Part shown: positions 46,151 through 57,662 of the stretch, piece by piece | Layout: every line of letters starts with the position of its first letter | Position numbering within the stretch: position 1 is the stretch's first letter | Origin: Culex pipiens pallens | Lineage: Eukaryota; Arthropoda; Insecta; Diptera; Culicidae | Direction: 5' to 3' | Assembly (NCBI RefSeq): GCF_016801865.2 | Contig: NC_068938.1 | Span: forward strand, 135,884,998-135,948,997 | Length of the DNA stretch: 64,000 bases | Program-made: the position numbers and the translations under genes | The notes under the pieces: generated by a model | Seen by the model: the letters and a program-made list of their open reading frames with translations, nothing else | Told to the model about the DNA's origin: nothing | Database searches by the model: none

Positions 46151-47916
46151 TTCAATTCAATTCGGTTTTATTGGTGAATTATCAATATACAATAAGTTCT
46201 TTTGAAATACATAACAGAGTTTTGGAGTTCCTTTCAGCTGTGTGTTACATCATAATCCATTTTGGAACAATTGTTGCTTGTAGTTAAGGGGTTACCGAAA
46301 GTAAGAAAAAGATAAGAAAAAAAACTTACTAAAATTGCAAGGGAAAGGGGATAGAAATAGAGAAAGCTTAAAACTAGATCACAATTTTTTATCCTTTATA
46401 GATGTGCTTGATCATCAGCTCCCCGAGGGCCAGAAATTGCTCCGCCTTGTTACGGCAGGTCCGAAACCGCGTCATCATCTCCCCCGCGAGAGCAAAGAAC
46501 TCCGGCAGGGTGAAGAGATCTTCCGCGGTGACTCCTTGCTGGGTCGCATCGCCGCTACCGGCAGCGACCACGCTCGCAAACGACCGCCCCCATCCAGGAG
46601 GGAACGCTGGGTTGTCCGCTGGAACCGTACGCTGGCCAGCTGCAGGAACGGCTGCGCTCGTACTTCGCTGAGGAGGATGGGACGCTGCTGCTTTCTTCTT
46701 CCTCTTTTCCTGCTCCTCGAGGTAGGACTTCCGCGCGACGCATCCGCGGTAATTACCGGTATGGTTACCGCCGCAGTTCGCGCACTTGATGCGCGCCTTG
46801 GTTTGCTCTGCCTTGTCCCCCAGGTCCGCTTTGCACGGCAGTGCACACGCCTCAGAGAGGTGTGTTTCACCGCACTTCACACAGCGGGGCGGGAGGTTGC
46901 AGTTCCGCGAGCCGTGGCCGAATTTCTGGCAACGGTGGCATTGTGCTGCGTCCGACGGGTTCTTTGAGTAGAACCGCCAGTTTACCCAAAAACCGTCCAA
47001 CGCCTTAGTCCGCCGCAGGTCTTGAAGTTTGACGGTGCCGCGATCGAAGTACAACAGGTACAATGTGTGTGTACCTGTGACTGTTGTCTTCCGCGAGAGG
47101 ACTTTTATGTCTCGCGGCGTTATTCCGACACCCGAGAGGTGCTCCTTGAGGACGGAGGTCGGGCGGTCTTGGTACCCCTGCAAGACGATCTTAACAGCGG
47201 TCTTCTGCACGGGGTCGAATGTGTAGAATTTGAAGTTTTTACGCTTCAATTTCTCCACAACCAGGTCGAAGTTCTTTTGGTCAAATGCGAACACTTGCAC
47301 TGACGATTTACCTATTTTGAGGCAGTACACGAGGCCTTCCAGCTGCTCGTCAACATCGTCCGCCAACGTGTCCAAAACGAAAATTGGTGGTGGTCGTCGT
47401 TCCTTTGGAGTAATTACTTTTTTTGGCGAAATCACTTTCTTCCGTGTACGACCATCGTCGTCGTCGTCGTCGGTAGTGCTACCGTCGGTGTTGTTGTTGT
47501 TGCTTTCCTCGTCACTCAGTCTCGCGAACTTGTTACTGGTGGGAATGTTGGCGGATGTTGAAGCGCCATCGGTCGACGGATTGCCGGAAGTAGCTGAACG
47601 GAGCCTAATAGGGCTGCGATCCTGGACGCGGTAATTAGGGTGTAATAACTTGGGGTCGAATCCTTTGGCGCACACACTCCCCGGCGCGATGGCGGACGAC
47701 GCGGCGTTGGTTTGTTTACCTTTTTGCACACGGCCGGTAGACGAACTTCGCGGGTTTTTCGAGGCCGCACTCGAACTGCCACGGCCACGGCCGGCCCTTG
47801 GCATGCTGCAGGAGCAAACTCGCGGCTAATCCCGGTAAATTACGGCGAAAAATTTCGAAAAAACGATGGAGCACTGAGCACTTGACTGCTGCTTGCACTC
47901 GTGCGTACACGGAGGG
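46151..47916 (-). mobile_element. ORF1-only LINE-like retrotransposon, copy 1, 11-bp duplication
   Basis: AAAAGCTTTTA is duplicated at 46140-46150 and 47917-47927 (the untouched site in the related transposon at 22107-23236 reads AAAAAGCATTTAACGCGG). Read on the minus strand it starts CCCTCCGTGTACGCACGAG, has a roughly 110-nt leader, one ORF, a 235-nt 3' UTR with AATAAA, and ends in a (GAATT)n tail. Endonuclease and reverse transcriptase are absent. The two other copies (58309-60065 and 61503-63100) have the same 5' start and 3' end, so this is the full family structure and not a truncation. Confidence 0.9.
46389..47804 (-). CDS. Gag-like ORF1 protein with three zinc knuckles, 471 aa (copy 1)
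   Basis: The N terminus is Arg/Gly/Ser-rich and basic (GRGRGSSSAASKNPRSSS), followed by Asn/Thr/Asp-rich low complexity with an acidic run (about 112-117). About 138-280 is a folded region (PPPIFVLDTLADDV to DGFWVNWRFYS) with the pattern of the region that precedes zinc knuckles in insect Jockey-type ORF1/gag proteins (PRE_C2HC-like). Three knuckles follow: C289-x2-C-x4-H-x4-C302, C308-x2-C-x3-H-x4-C320 and C341-x2-C-x3-H-x6-C355, then a Lys-rich helix (EEQEKRKKK). The C terminus (about 428-471) is conserved between copies (FALAGEMMTRFRTCRNKAEQF). Expected role: binding element RNA in a ribonucleoprotein. The frame is intact, so it could be expressed. No ORF2 follows. Confidence 0.9.
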   Translation of the reverse strand: MPRAGRGRGSSSAASKNPRSSSTGRVQKGKQTNAASSAIAPGSVCAKGFDPKLLHPNYRVQDRSPIRLRSATSGNPSTDGASTSANIPTSNKFARLSDEESNNNNTDGSTTDDDDDDGRTRKKVISPKKVITPKERRPPPIFVLDTLADDVDEQLEGLVYCLKIGKSSVQVFAFDQKNFDLVVEKLKRKNFKFYTFDPVQKTAVKIVLQGYQDRPTSVLKEHLSGVGITPRDIKVLSRKTTVTGTHTLYLLYFDRGTVKLQDLRRTKALDGFWVNWRFYSKNPSDAAQCHRCQKFGHGSRNCNLPPRCVKCGETHLSEACALPCKADLGDKAEQTKARIKCANCGGNHTGNYRGCVARKSYLEEQEKRKKKAAASHPPQRSTSAAVPAAGQRTVPADNPAFPPGWGRSFASVVAAGSGDATQQGVTAEDLFTLPEFFALAGEMMTRFRTCRNKAEQFLALGELMIKHIYKG

Positions 47917-48908
47917 AAAAGCTTTTAACGCGGCCAATTAGCAGTACATATATATGGCGCTAAACGCGTGTTCTAATTGAATGTGATTGACCGCCATCTT
48001 GGTTGAAAAAATAAAGAACTGAGAAATTTGATTTAAATTTGATGCAAACACACATTTATGCTGAATTTCTGATATAATTAAAATTGCGATGGATGTTTAA
48101 AAATAATTTGAACTTTTTTTCAAAGAATTGCAATAAAATATTTTTAAAATTAAAAAATATAATTGCAAAATAATGATTTTTTTATAAAGCAAGTTGATTT
48201 TTTTGGGTCTATCTCCCCTACATTTATCAATAAAATTTCAACCGCAGCTGAATTTGAGCCACCAATTGCGAGAAATAATCTTTGAAATTATTTTAATTAC
48301 CTCCAATATCTATTATTTATCATCGCCAATTTTGCAAATCATCTCCGTTTTATCATTTGGCAAGGCAAAGACTTATTTTTTGCCAAAATAAAACCCATTT
48401 GGCATCAGACGTTTGAAAATGTATGAAATGTCATTTTACTTAACTCCTGACTAGGTTTTAACAAAGGTTTTATCAAGGCTTTGAGGATGTTGTTAGGATT
48501 CTGTTGTAAAGCCTTGAACTATGTAGGTTTTATAAATAGGCCGTGAAAACCTTCTGCGGAGGTCCTTTTGGATTTTAAGTGAGGTCGGGGTTCTGGGGAG
48601 GCTGTTGCGACTTTAGTGGTTTTAATTTTGGTTTTGGCTGATAGGTTTTATAGCGGTTGTGACAGCTTTGATAAAGCCTAAAATGTTACTAGAATATCTC
48701 ATCACCGTTTCAGGTTGCAATTTTTTGAAAAACACCTCTTTTTCGCATATTCAAAAATAGAAGGGGTCGTACTGCCGTCACGAGATATAAAAAAACGGCC
48801 CTCGGATTCGTGATCAGGGACAAAAATTACCCCTTAGGACAAAGTTTCACGCAAATCGAAAAGGGGTCGGGGCAACTGCTGTGTGAGTTGACGGGAAATT
48901 ACTCACAT

Positions 48909-49992
48909 GTAACGAAAAACTCTTGAAACACTTTACACTTTACGAGATGATGACATAAGAATAAATGTAAAAGGTTTTATTTTGATTCGCTAATTAAATA
49001 AAACCCATGCTGTTTATCACAGTCAATGCCTTTCCATCAAACTTATTCAAAGAACGGAAAAACCCTCTGAATACGAAACAGATTTCCCCATCAAATTAAC
49101 AACAAATGATCAGTTTACAACCCCTCCATTGCTATCCCACCTTCGCAGTGCAACATGTACAACCGAAAGCACTCAATTTTATTCCATGAGCTCTACATTC
49201 AGGGGGAAGGCGATAAAGGAAGTCCAAGTCCTAGTTTCCCCCCACCCAAAAATAGAGCAGCTGAGAAGTGAAGTGAAAGAAAATCTAGCCCCAAACGATC
49301 ACCCAGAAAGCCAAGCCAAACCAAACCACACACATAAAACGATAGTTTTGCAATCCCGTAAATGCATTGAATTTATATTAAAAGCATTAAATGTGATTGG
49401 AAACTGCTGGTGCTGACCTTCGTTTGAAGTTGGTTGACTGTTGGCTCTCCGGACGACTTCGGAGTTCTTTCCCCAGGCCCTTTGGAGTAGTGTGAAAAAT
49501 TTCACCTATTTGTACAAATACAACCCTTCTTCCCCAACCACATGTGCGCAGGTTGGTGGTGCGGGATTCCTTTCCACAGGGGTAGGAAAATAATTTATCC
49601 TTTTATGAGCTTTTTCTGGTGTGTGTGGTTCTCTACAGTCACTTGCCCCAGCTTCTCTGGTGAAGTTTTATCAATCTCTCTTCCGTTGGTCGTGTCAGTA
49701 GTGGCCGATAGAAGGTTATTCTGCAGTACCCTAGTTGGGATTCAAGATGTAATAAAACCAGTTACTGGATGCTTCATTTCAGGTAATGGGTTGATTTTGA
49801 TTTATTTTTCTTTGCGTTTAGGGACAGAGCCTTGATGCATTATTGATTGGATTTGAGTGATTGGAACGAGATAGTTTATTACTCTGCATTGTAATTTTGT
49901 TAGAATTATTTAAGAACTTTCCTAGAATGTAGATTGATTCTATTCTTTTGTTTCTCCTGTTCTGTTTTTCTTTTCCGTTCTTCTTTTCTTCT
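48909..49992. other. Low-copy DNA, no gene
   Basis: Open stretches under 100 codons without motifs. The end (from about 49945) is a degenerate CT-rich lead-in to the octamer array. Confidence 0.4.
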
Positions 49993-51956
49993 GTTCTTCT
50001 GTTCTTCTGTTCTTCTGTTCTTCTGTTCTTCTGTTCTTCTGTTCTTCTGTTCTTCTGTTCTTCTGTTCTTCTGTTCTTCTGTTCTTCTGTTCTTCTGTTC
50101 TTCTGTTCTTCTGTTCTTCTGTTCTTCTGTTCTTCTGTTCTTCTGTTCTTCTGTTCTTCTGTTCTTCTGTTCTTCTGTTCTTCTGTTCTTCTGTTCTTCT
50201 GGTTTTCTGTTCTTCTGTTCTTCTGTTCTTCTGTTCTTCTGTTCTTCTGTTCTTCTGTTCTTCTGTTCTTCTATTCTTCTGTTCTTCTGTTCATCTGTTC
50301 TTCTGTTCTTCTGTTCTTCTGTTCTTCTGTTCTTCTGTTCTTCTGTTCTTCTGTTCTTCTGTTCTTCTGCTCTTCTGTTCTTCTGTTCTTCTGTTCTTCT
50401 GTTCTTCTGTTCTTCTGTTCTTCTGTTCTTCTGTTCTTCTGTTCTTCTGTTCTTCTGTTCTTCTGTTCTTCTGTTCTTCTGTTCTTCTGTTCTTCTGTTC
50501 TTCTGTTCTTCTGTTCTTCTGTTCTTCTGTTCTTCTGTTCTTCTGTTCTTCTGTTCTTCTGTTCTTCTGTTCTTCTGTTCTTCTGTTCTTCTGTTCTTCT
50601 GTTCTTCTGTTCTTCTGTTCTTCTGTTTTTCTGTTTTTCTGTTCTTCTGTTCTTCTGTTCTTCTGTTCTTCTGTTCTTCTGTTCTTCTGTTCTTCTGTTC
50701 TTCTGTTCTTCTGTTCTTCTGTTCTTCTGTTCTTCTGTTCTTCTGTTCTTCTGTTCTTCTGTTCTTCTGTTCTTCTGTTCTTCTGTTCTTCTGTTCTTCT
50801 GTTCTTCTGTTCTTCTGTTCTTCTGTTCTTCTGTTCTTCTGTTCTTCTGTTCTTCTGTTCTTCTGTTCTTCTGTTCTTCTGTTCTTCTGTTCTTCTGTTC
50901 TTCTGTTCTTCTGTTCTTCTGTTCTTCTGTTCTTCTGTTCTTCTGTTCTTCTGTTCTTCTGTTCTTCTGTTCTTCTGTTCTCCTTTGTTCTTCTGTTCTT
51001 CTGTTCTTCTGTTCTTCTGTTCTTCTGTTCTTCTGTTCTTCTGTTCTTCTGTTCTTCTGTTCTTCTGTTCTTCTGTTCTTCTGTTCTTCTGTTCTTCTGT
51101 TCTTCTGTTCTTCTGTTCTTCTGTTCTTCTGTTCTTCTGTTCTTCTGTTCTTCTGTTCTTCTGTTCTTCTGTTCTTCTGTTCTTCTGTTCTTCTGTTCTT
51201 CTGTTCTTCTGTTCTTCTGTTCTTCTGTTCTTCTGTTCTTCTGTTCTTCTGTTCTTCTGTTCTTCTGTTCTTCTGTTCTTCTGTTCTTCTGTTCTTCTGT
51301 TCTTCTGTTCTTCTTTTCTTCTGTTCTTCTGTTCTTCTGTTCTTCTGTTCTTCTGTTCTTCTGTTCTTCTGTTCTTCTGTTCTTCTGTTCTTCTGTTCTT
51401 CTGTTCTTCTGTTCTTCTGTTCTTCTGTTCTTCTGTTCTTCTGTTCTTCTGTTCTTCTGTTCTTCTGTTCTTCTGTTCTTCTGTTCTTCTGTTCTTCTGT
51501 TCTTCTGTTCTTCTGTTCTTCTGTTCTTCTGTTCTTCTGTTCTTCTGTTCTTCTTTTCTTCTGTTCTTCTGTTCTTCTGTTCTTCTGTTCTTCTGTTCTT
51601 CTGTTCTTCTGTTCTTCTGTTCTTCTGTTCTTCTGTTCTTCTGTTCTTCTGTTCTTCTGTTCTTCTGTTCTTCTGTTCTTCTGTTCTTTTGTTCTTCTGT
51701 TCTTCTGTTCTTCTGTTCTTCTGTTCTTCTGTTCTTCTGTTCTTCTGTTCTTCTGTTCTTCTGTTCTTCTGTTCTTCTGTTCTTCTGTTCTTCTGTTCTT
51801 CTGTTCTTCTGTTCTTCTGTTCTTCTGTTCTTCTGTTCTTCTGTTCTTCTGTTCTTCTGTTCTTCTGTTCTTCTGTTCTTCTGTTCTTCTGTTCTTCTGT
51901 TCTTCTGTTCTTCTGTTCTTCTGTTCTCCTTTGTTCTTCTGTTCTTCTGTTCTTCT
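49993..51956. repeat. Octanucleotide microsatellite (GTTCTTCT)n, about 245 units
   Basis: A nearly pure tandem array of GTTCTTCT covers 1,964 bp. Rare variants include GGTTTTCT, ATTCTTCT, GTTCATCT, GCTCTTCT and two adjacent GTTTTTCT units. The irregular motif GTTCTCCTTT (two extra bases) appears twice, 946 bp apart, and TTCTTTTCTT appears twice, 240 bp apart, pointing to duplication of array blocks. Because the unit and its complement lack stop codons, long open frames exist on both strands (Ser/Val/Leu/Phe/Cys on plus, Lys/Asn/Arg/Thr/Glu/Gln on minus); these are artefacts. The array is purine on one strand except for C, and could adopt unusual structures. Confidence 0.97.
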
Positions 51957-53080
51957 CTTCTTTTTGGAAAATAAAATGCTCCTCAGAGTTGAATTTTGTC
52001 CTGAATTAACGGTCACAAAATTGTGCTGAAACATCAAATCTCGCCAGCATTCATTGTGTGCTGTTTTGACAAGCAACAAAATATAGCAAAGAGAAGAATT
52101 ACTCATCACGCAAAAGCCGAACCAGAAAATTGTTTATTAAAATAAATACATAAATACTTCACTCTCCTCGAAAAAACAAGCCCTACCAACAGTCGTGCCC
52201 AATTGTAGAAAAACACCGCAGAATTGTTGTCGGGTTGAGCGTATCAGACGAAAAAAAACGTTGAATGTGCAGATTATTTGTCCCGCCACCCGCTCCGTTC
52301 GTCGGACCTTTTTTTCGCGTCCTTTCGACGCGACAACCGTACTATCTACTACTACTACTAGTCGGCGTACAAATAGCTACCCCAGTCAGTTGGTACAGTA
52401 GTTGCATCAGTTGCAGAGATATGCTACATTGCAGGATGCTACGGGTTATTCGCGATATTTTGGTTCATCAATATGTTGAATCGAGATTTTCAAAGAGATT
52501 TATTATTCTTTTTTTTGGTAAAGTAAGAGTAATTAAGTCATAAATTTTCTTTTGAACTTCGATTTTTTTTTAATGTGTTTTTAAAGAATATCGTAGTGCT
52601 GCTTGAATTTTCTTCTTCTTTTGACGAAGAACTTCGTCTTAGGGCTCTATACAGGGTAGCAATCCAAAATTTCGCGAAGCGAAATGAAACGCTTTGGTTT
52701 CACCTTCCCCTCTCGGCAAATTTCCCCTCTTCTTAGCGCACGCTGGTTGGTTGAACAAACGTTTCCCAATCAGTCAATCGAGAGACGTGAGATTGATGTA
52801 TCTAAAATCACCCCCACTCTACCTCATAATTTTCGGATCGTCGACGGGCAACAAGCGAATAAGGAGGTATAGGAGAATGGGTGCAAAAAGGCGGGGCATA
52901 CGTCCCCGACCTAAATCAACAAAAAGCGGCTCGGTCAGTCCCGAAAATTCATTCTGTTGCTGGACGTCGACGAGTCAACATCGGGAGCAGATGGCCTGGA
53001 GGCCCGGTAGCAGACGGCTTGGAGGCCCGGGAGCAAATGGCCTAGAACCATAGGCATGCCAGCCGGCATGAGCGGGAGGC
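51957..53080. other. Low-copy flank between the two arrays
   Basis: No gene recognised; open stretches of 60-119 codons lack motifs. About 52985-53045 contains three imperfect copies of a short unit around GGCCTGGAGGCCCGG with GGAGCA, shortly before the 141-bp satellite begins. Confidence 0.4.
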
Positions 53081-56000
53081 AACTACCTGGAGTGGCCGGA
53101 GTCCCCGAGGGTGTTCGGATAAGGGGACATTTGCGGAACCATAAGAGTTGGGGCAATATGGGTATCAAACGTTAGGGATTTTGATACTGGACATGAAATT
53201 TGACATTTTGGCAGTAGTGGCCACCACCTGGAGTGGCCGGAGGCCCCGGGAATGTTCCGATAAGGGGACATTTGCGGAACCATAAGAGTTGGGGCAATAT
53301 GGGTATCAAACGTTAGGGATTTTGATACTGGACATGAAATTTGTCATTTTGGCAGTAGTAGCCACCACCTGGAGTGGCCGGAGGCCCCGGGAATGTTCCG
53401 ATAAGGGGATATTTGCGGAACCATAAGAGTTGGGGCAATATGGGTATCAAACGTTAGGGATTTTGATACTGGACATGAAATTTGACATTTTGGCAGTAGT
53501 GGCCACCACCTGGAGTGGCCGGAGGCCCCGGGGATGTTCCGATAAGGGGACATTTGTGGAACCATAAGAGTTGGGGCAATATGGGTATCAAACGTTAGGG
53601 ATTTTGATACTGGACATGAAATTTGTCATTTTGGCAGTAGTGGCCACCACTAGGAGTGGCCGGAGGCCCCGGGGATGTTCCGATAAGGGGACATTTGTGG
53701 AACCATAAGAGTTGGGGCAATATGGGTATCAAACGTTAGGGATTTTGATACTGGACATGAAATTTGTCATTTTGGCAGTAGTGGCCACCACCTGGAGTGG
53801 CCGGAGGCCCCGGGAATGTTCCGATAAGGGGATATTTGCGGAACCATAAGAGTTGGGGCAATATGGGTATCAAACGTTAGGGATTTTGATACTGGACATG
53901 AAATTTGACATTTTGGCAGTAGTGGCCACCACCTGGAGTGGCCGGAGGCCCCGGGGATGTTCCGATAAGGGGATATTTGCGGAACCATAAGAGTTGGGGC
54001 AATATGGGTATCAAACGTTAGGGATTTTGATACTGGACATGAAATTTGTCATTTTGGCAGTAGTGGCCACCACCTGGAGTGGCCGGAGGCCCCGGGGATG
54101 TTCCGATAAGGGGATATTTGCGGAACCATAAGAGTTGGGGCAATATGGGTATCAAACGTTAGGGATTTTGATACTGGACATGAAATTTGTCATTTTGGCA
54201 GTAGTGGCCACCACTAGGAGTGGCCGGAGGCCCCGGGGATGTTCCGATAAGGGGACATTTGTGGAACCATAAGAGTTGGGGCAATATGGGTATCAAACGT
54301 TAGGGATTTTGATACTGGACATGAAATTTGTCATTTTGGCAGTAGTGGCCACCACCTGGAGTGGCCGGAGGCCCCGGGAATGTTCCGATAAGGGGATATT
54401 TGCGGAACCATAAGAGTTGGGGCAATATGGGTATCAAACGTTAGGGATTTTGATACTGGACATGAAATTTGTCATTTTGGCAGTAGTGGCCACCACTAGG
54501 AGTGGCCGGAGGCCCCGGGGATGTTCCGATAAGGGGACATTTGTGGAACCATAAGAGTTGGGGCAATATGGGTATCAAACGTTAGGGATTTTGATACTGG
54601 ACATGAAATTTGTCATTTTGGCAGTAGTGGCCACCACTAGGAGTGGCCGGAGGCCCCGGGGATGTTCCGATAAGGGGACATTTGTGGAACCATAAGAGTT
54701 GGGGCAATATGGGTATCAAACGTTAGGGATTTTGATACTGGACATGAAATTTGTCATTTTGGCAGTAGTGGCCACCACCTGGAGTGGCCGGAGGCCCCGG
54801 GAATGTTCCGATAAGGGGATATTTGCGGAACCATAAGAGTTGGGGCAATATGGGTATCAAACGTTAGGGATTTTGATACTGGACATGAAATTTGACATTT
54901 TGGCAGTAGTGGCCACCACCTGGAGTGGCCGGAGGCCCCGGGGATGTTCCGATAAGGGGATATTTGCGGAACCATAAGAGTTGGGGCAATATGGGTATCA
55001 AACGTTAGGGATTTTGATACTGGACATGAAATTTGACATTTTGGCAGTAGTGGCCACCACCTGGAGTGGCCGGAGGCCCCGGGGATGTTCCGATAAGGGG
55101 ACATTTGTGGAACCATAAGAGTTGGGGCAATATGGGTATCAAACGTTAGGGATTTTGATACTGGACATGAAATTTGTCATTTTGGCAGTAGTGGCCACCA
55201 CTAGGAGTGGCCGGAGGCCCCGGGGATGTTCCGATAAGGGGACATTTGTGGAACCATAAGAGTTGGGGCAATATGGGTATCAAACGTTAGGGATTTTGAT
55301 ACTGGACATGAAATTTGTCATTTTGGCAGTAGTGGCCACCACCTGGAGTGGCCGGAGGCCCCGGGAATGTTCCGATAAGGGGATATTTGCGGAACCATAA
55401 GAGTTGGGGCAATATGGGTATCAAACGTTAGGGATTTTGATACTGGACATGAAATTTGACATTTTGGCAGTAGTGGCCACCACCTGGAGTGGCCGGAGGC
55501 CCCGGGGATGTTCCGATAAGGGGATATTTGCGGAACCATAAGAGTTGGGGCAATATGGGTATCAAACGTTAGGGATTTTGATACTGGACATGAAATTTGT
55601 CATTTTGGCAGTAGTGGCCACCACCTGGAGTGGCCGGAGGCCCCGGGGATGTTCCGATAAGGGGATATTTGCGGAACCATAAGAGTTGGGGCAATATGGG
55701 TATCAAACGTTAGGGATTTTGATACTGGACATGAAATTTGACATTTTGGCAGTAGTGGCCACCACTAGGAGTGGCCGGAGGCCCCGGGGATGTTCCGATA
55801 AGGGGACATTTGTGGAACCATAAGAGTTGGGGCAATATGGGTATCAAATTTTAGGGATTTTGATACTGGACATGAAATTTGACATTTTGGCAGTAGTGGC
55901 CACCACAAGGAGTGGCCGGAGGCCCCGGGGATGTTCCGATAAGGGGACATTTGTGGAACCATAAGAGTTGGGGCAATATGGGTATCAAACGTTAGGGATT

Positions 56001-57358
56001 TTGATACTGGACATGAAATTTGTCATTTTGGCAGTAGTGGCCACCACCTGGAGTGGCCGGAGGCCCCGGGAATGTTCCGATAAGGGGATATTTGCGGAAC
56101 CATAAGAGTTGGGGCAATATGGGTATCAAACGTTAGGGATTTTGATACTGGACATGAAATTTGTCATTTTGGCAGTAGTGGCCACCACTAGGAGTGGCCG
56201 GAGGCCCCGGGGATGTTCCGATAAGGGGACATTTGTGGAACCATAAGAGTTGGGGCAATATGGGTATCAAACGTTAGGGATTTTGATACTGGACATGAAA
56301 TTTGTCATTTTGGCAGTAGTGGCCACCACTAGGAGTGGCCGGAGGCCCCGGGGATGTTCCGATAAGGGGACATTTGTGGAACCATAAGAGTTGGGGCAAT
56401 ATGGGTATCAAACGTTAGGGATTTTGATACTGGACATGAAATTTGTCATTTTGGCAGTAGTGTCCACCACCTGGAGTGGCCGGAGGCCCCGGGAATGTTC
56501 TGATAAGGGGATATTTGCGGAACCATAAGAGTTGGGGCAATATGGGTATCAAACGTTAGGGATTTTGATACTGGACATGAAATTTGTCATTTTGGCAGTA
56601 GTGGCCACCACCTGGAGTGGCCGGAGGCCCCGGGAATGTTCCGATAAGGGGATATTTGCGGAACCATAAGAGTTGGGGCAATATGGGTATCAAACGTTAG
56701 GGATTTTGATACTGGACATGAAATTTGACATTTTGGCAGTAGTGGCCACCACAAGGAGTGGCCGGAGGCCCCGGGGATGTTCCGATAAGGGGACATTTGT
56801 GGAACCATAAGAGTTGGGGCAATATGGGTATCAAACGTTAGGGATTTTGATACTGGACATGAAATTTGTCATTTTGGCAGTAGTGGCCACCACCTGGAGT
56901 GGCCGGAGGCCCCAAGGATGTTCCGATAAGGGGACATTTGCGGAACCATAAGAGTTGGGGCAATATGGGTATCAAACTTTAGGGATTTTGATACTGGACA
57001 TGAAATTTGTCATTTTGGCAGTAGTGGCCACGACTAGGAGTGGCCGGAGGCCCCGGGGATGTTCCGATAAGGGGACATTTGCGGAACCATAAGAGTTGGG
57101 GCAATATGGGTATCAAACTTTAGGGATTTTGATACTGGACATGAAATTTGTCATTTTGGCAGTAGTGGCCACCACCTGGAGTGGCCGGAGGCCCCGGGGA
57201 TGTTCCGATAAGGGGACATTTGCGGAACCATAAGAGTTGGGGCAATATGGGTATCTAATTCTAGGGATTTTGATACTGGACATGAAATTTGACATTTTGG
57301 CAGTAGTGGCCACCACCTGGAGTGGCCGGAGGCCCCGGGGATGTTCCGATAAGGGGAC
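53081..57358. repeat. 141-bp satellite array, about 30 units
   Basis: The block CCACCACCTGGAGTGGCCGG recurs every 141 bases (for example 53221 and 53362). Each unit also has ATGTTCCGATAAGGGGA, ACCATAAGAGTTGGGGCAAT and TTTTGATACTGGACATGAAA. Units fall into a few linked haplotypes: GGGAATG with GATATTTGCGG, and CTAGG or CAAGG with GGGGATG and GACATTTGTGG. These alternate in blocks. The outermost units are more diverged than the inner ones. Short open stretches on the minus strand (MVPQMSPYRNIPGASGHS...) are stop-free only within one or two units and are not genes. The right end is split by the solo LTR at 57359-57662. Confidence 0.95.
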
Positions 57359-57662
57359 TGTTGCGAATACGCAAGTGTCGCACCTCTCGGACAGTGCTGC
57401 TGACCCTTCTGTGCTCCGTTCAATTGTTTGTGCTTACGATCGGTGCCCGTGCTATCGCTCAGTGAAGATCAGAAGTAAACAACAGTTTGGGACGAGCGGT
57501 AGTGCGGACACCGAAGTTGTAAGTTTTTTGTTTTATTGTGAAATATTTGTTGATTAAATGTTGTAATAAAATTACAGCTTTGTAGCGATCGATAAATTAG
57601 TGTTTTAATTTATCACGCTCACAATCCCGGTGTCCGTGCTCACATTCCGGCCGTTTCCAACA
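57359..57662 (+). mobile_element. 304-bp solo LTR, TGTTG...CAACA, 5-bp duplication (Pao/BEL-like)
   Basis: Begins TGTTGCGAATACGCAAG and ends CCGTTTCCAACA, with canonical TG...CA ends and a short TGTTG/CAACA inverted terminus. GGGAC is duplicated at 57354-57358 and 57663-57667, within a 141-bp satellite unit that would otherwise read AAGGGGACATTTGCGG. An AATAAA polyadenylation signal lies at 57565-57570. The internal retroelement region is absent, so this is a solo LTR left by recombination between two LTRs. A TGTTG start and 5-bp duplication are common in insect Pao/BEL elements; that assignment is inference. The plus orientation follows from the AATAAA. Confidence 0.85.

Larger units (their letters stand above)
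45588..48694. mobile_element. TIR element, CCCAAGTAACATTTT family, TA duplication (copy 2)
   Basis: Interior sequence follows the copy at 22107-23236 almost base for base (AACTAGCCACCACCTAGTTT, CAATAAAAGCTAAATGGCTT, ATGGCGCTAAACGCGTGTTC, GCCTTGAACTATGTAGG). TA lies at 45586-45587 and 48695-48696. The last bases of the right end have mutated (CTAGAA instead of CTTGGG). Two later insertions lie inside: a 215-bp MITE at 45596-45810, eight bases from the left end, and the LINE at 46151-47916. Without them it would be about 1.1 kb, like copy 1. Confidence 0.85.
44728..48904. mobile_element. Foldback transposon, G(G/A)GTAATT ends, ACAT duplication, carrying three later insertions
   Basis: Left GGGTAATTCTCTAAC and right GGAAATTACTC are inverted ends, with ACAT at 44724-44727 and 48905-48908. 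Arms match in inverted order through GACCCCGCTTCGATTTGCGT, ACAAAATTTGTCCC-type sequence, GATCACGAATTC and GTGACGG. The right arm is interrupted at 45588-48694 by another transposon that restores a continuous arm when removed (TTGGTGTCAA...ATCTCATCA). The ends and 4-bp duplication resemble the GAGCAATTCTC family, so the two may share a transposase. A half copy is at 8490-9097. Confidence 0.75.

Noticed and set aside
46402..47634. Plus-strand ORFs up to 210 codons opposite the copy 1 ORF1, and their equivalents in the other two copies
   Set aside because: They are antisense shadows of GC-rich gag-like coding sequence, recurring wherever the ORF1 does.
49934..52109. Open frames of 329-693 codons on both strands across the octamer array
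   Set aside because: They are produced by a stop-free 8-bp unit read in all frames. Frames on both strands are equally open and the sequence is pure repeat, so no gene is called.
53081..57358. CRISPR-like regular repeats
   Set aside because: The 141-bp units abut directly with no unique spacers, and the setting is an animal genome; this is a satellite.
53083..57423. Recurrent minus-strand ORFs (MVPQMSPYRNIPGASGHS...) in the 141-bp satellite
   Set aside because: Each runs only one to three satellite units (141 is a multiple of 3) before a variant-created stop. There is no promoter or conserved frame along the array.
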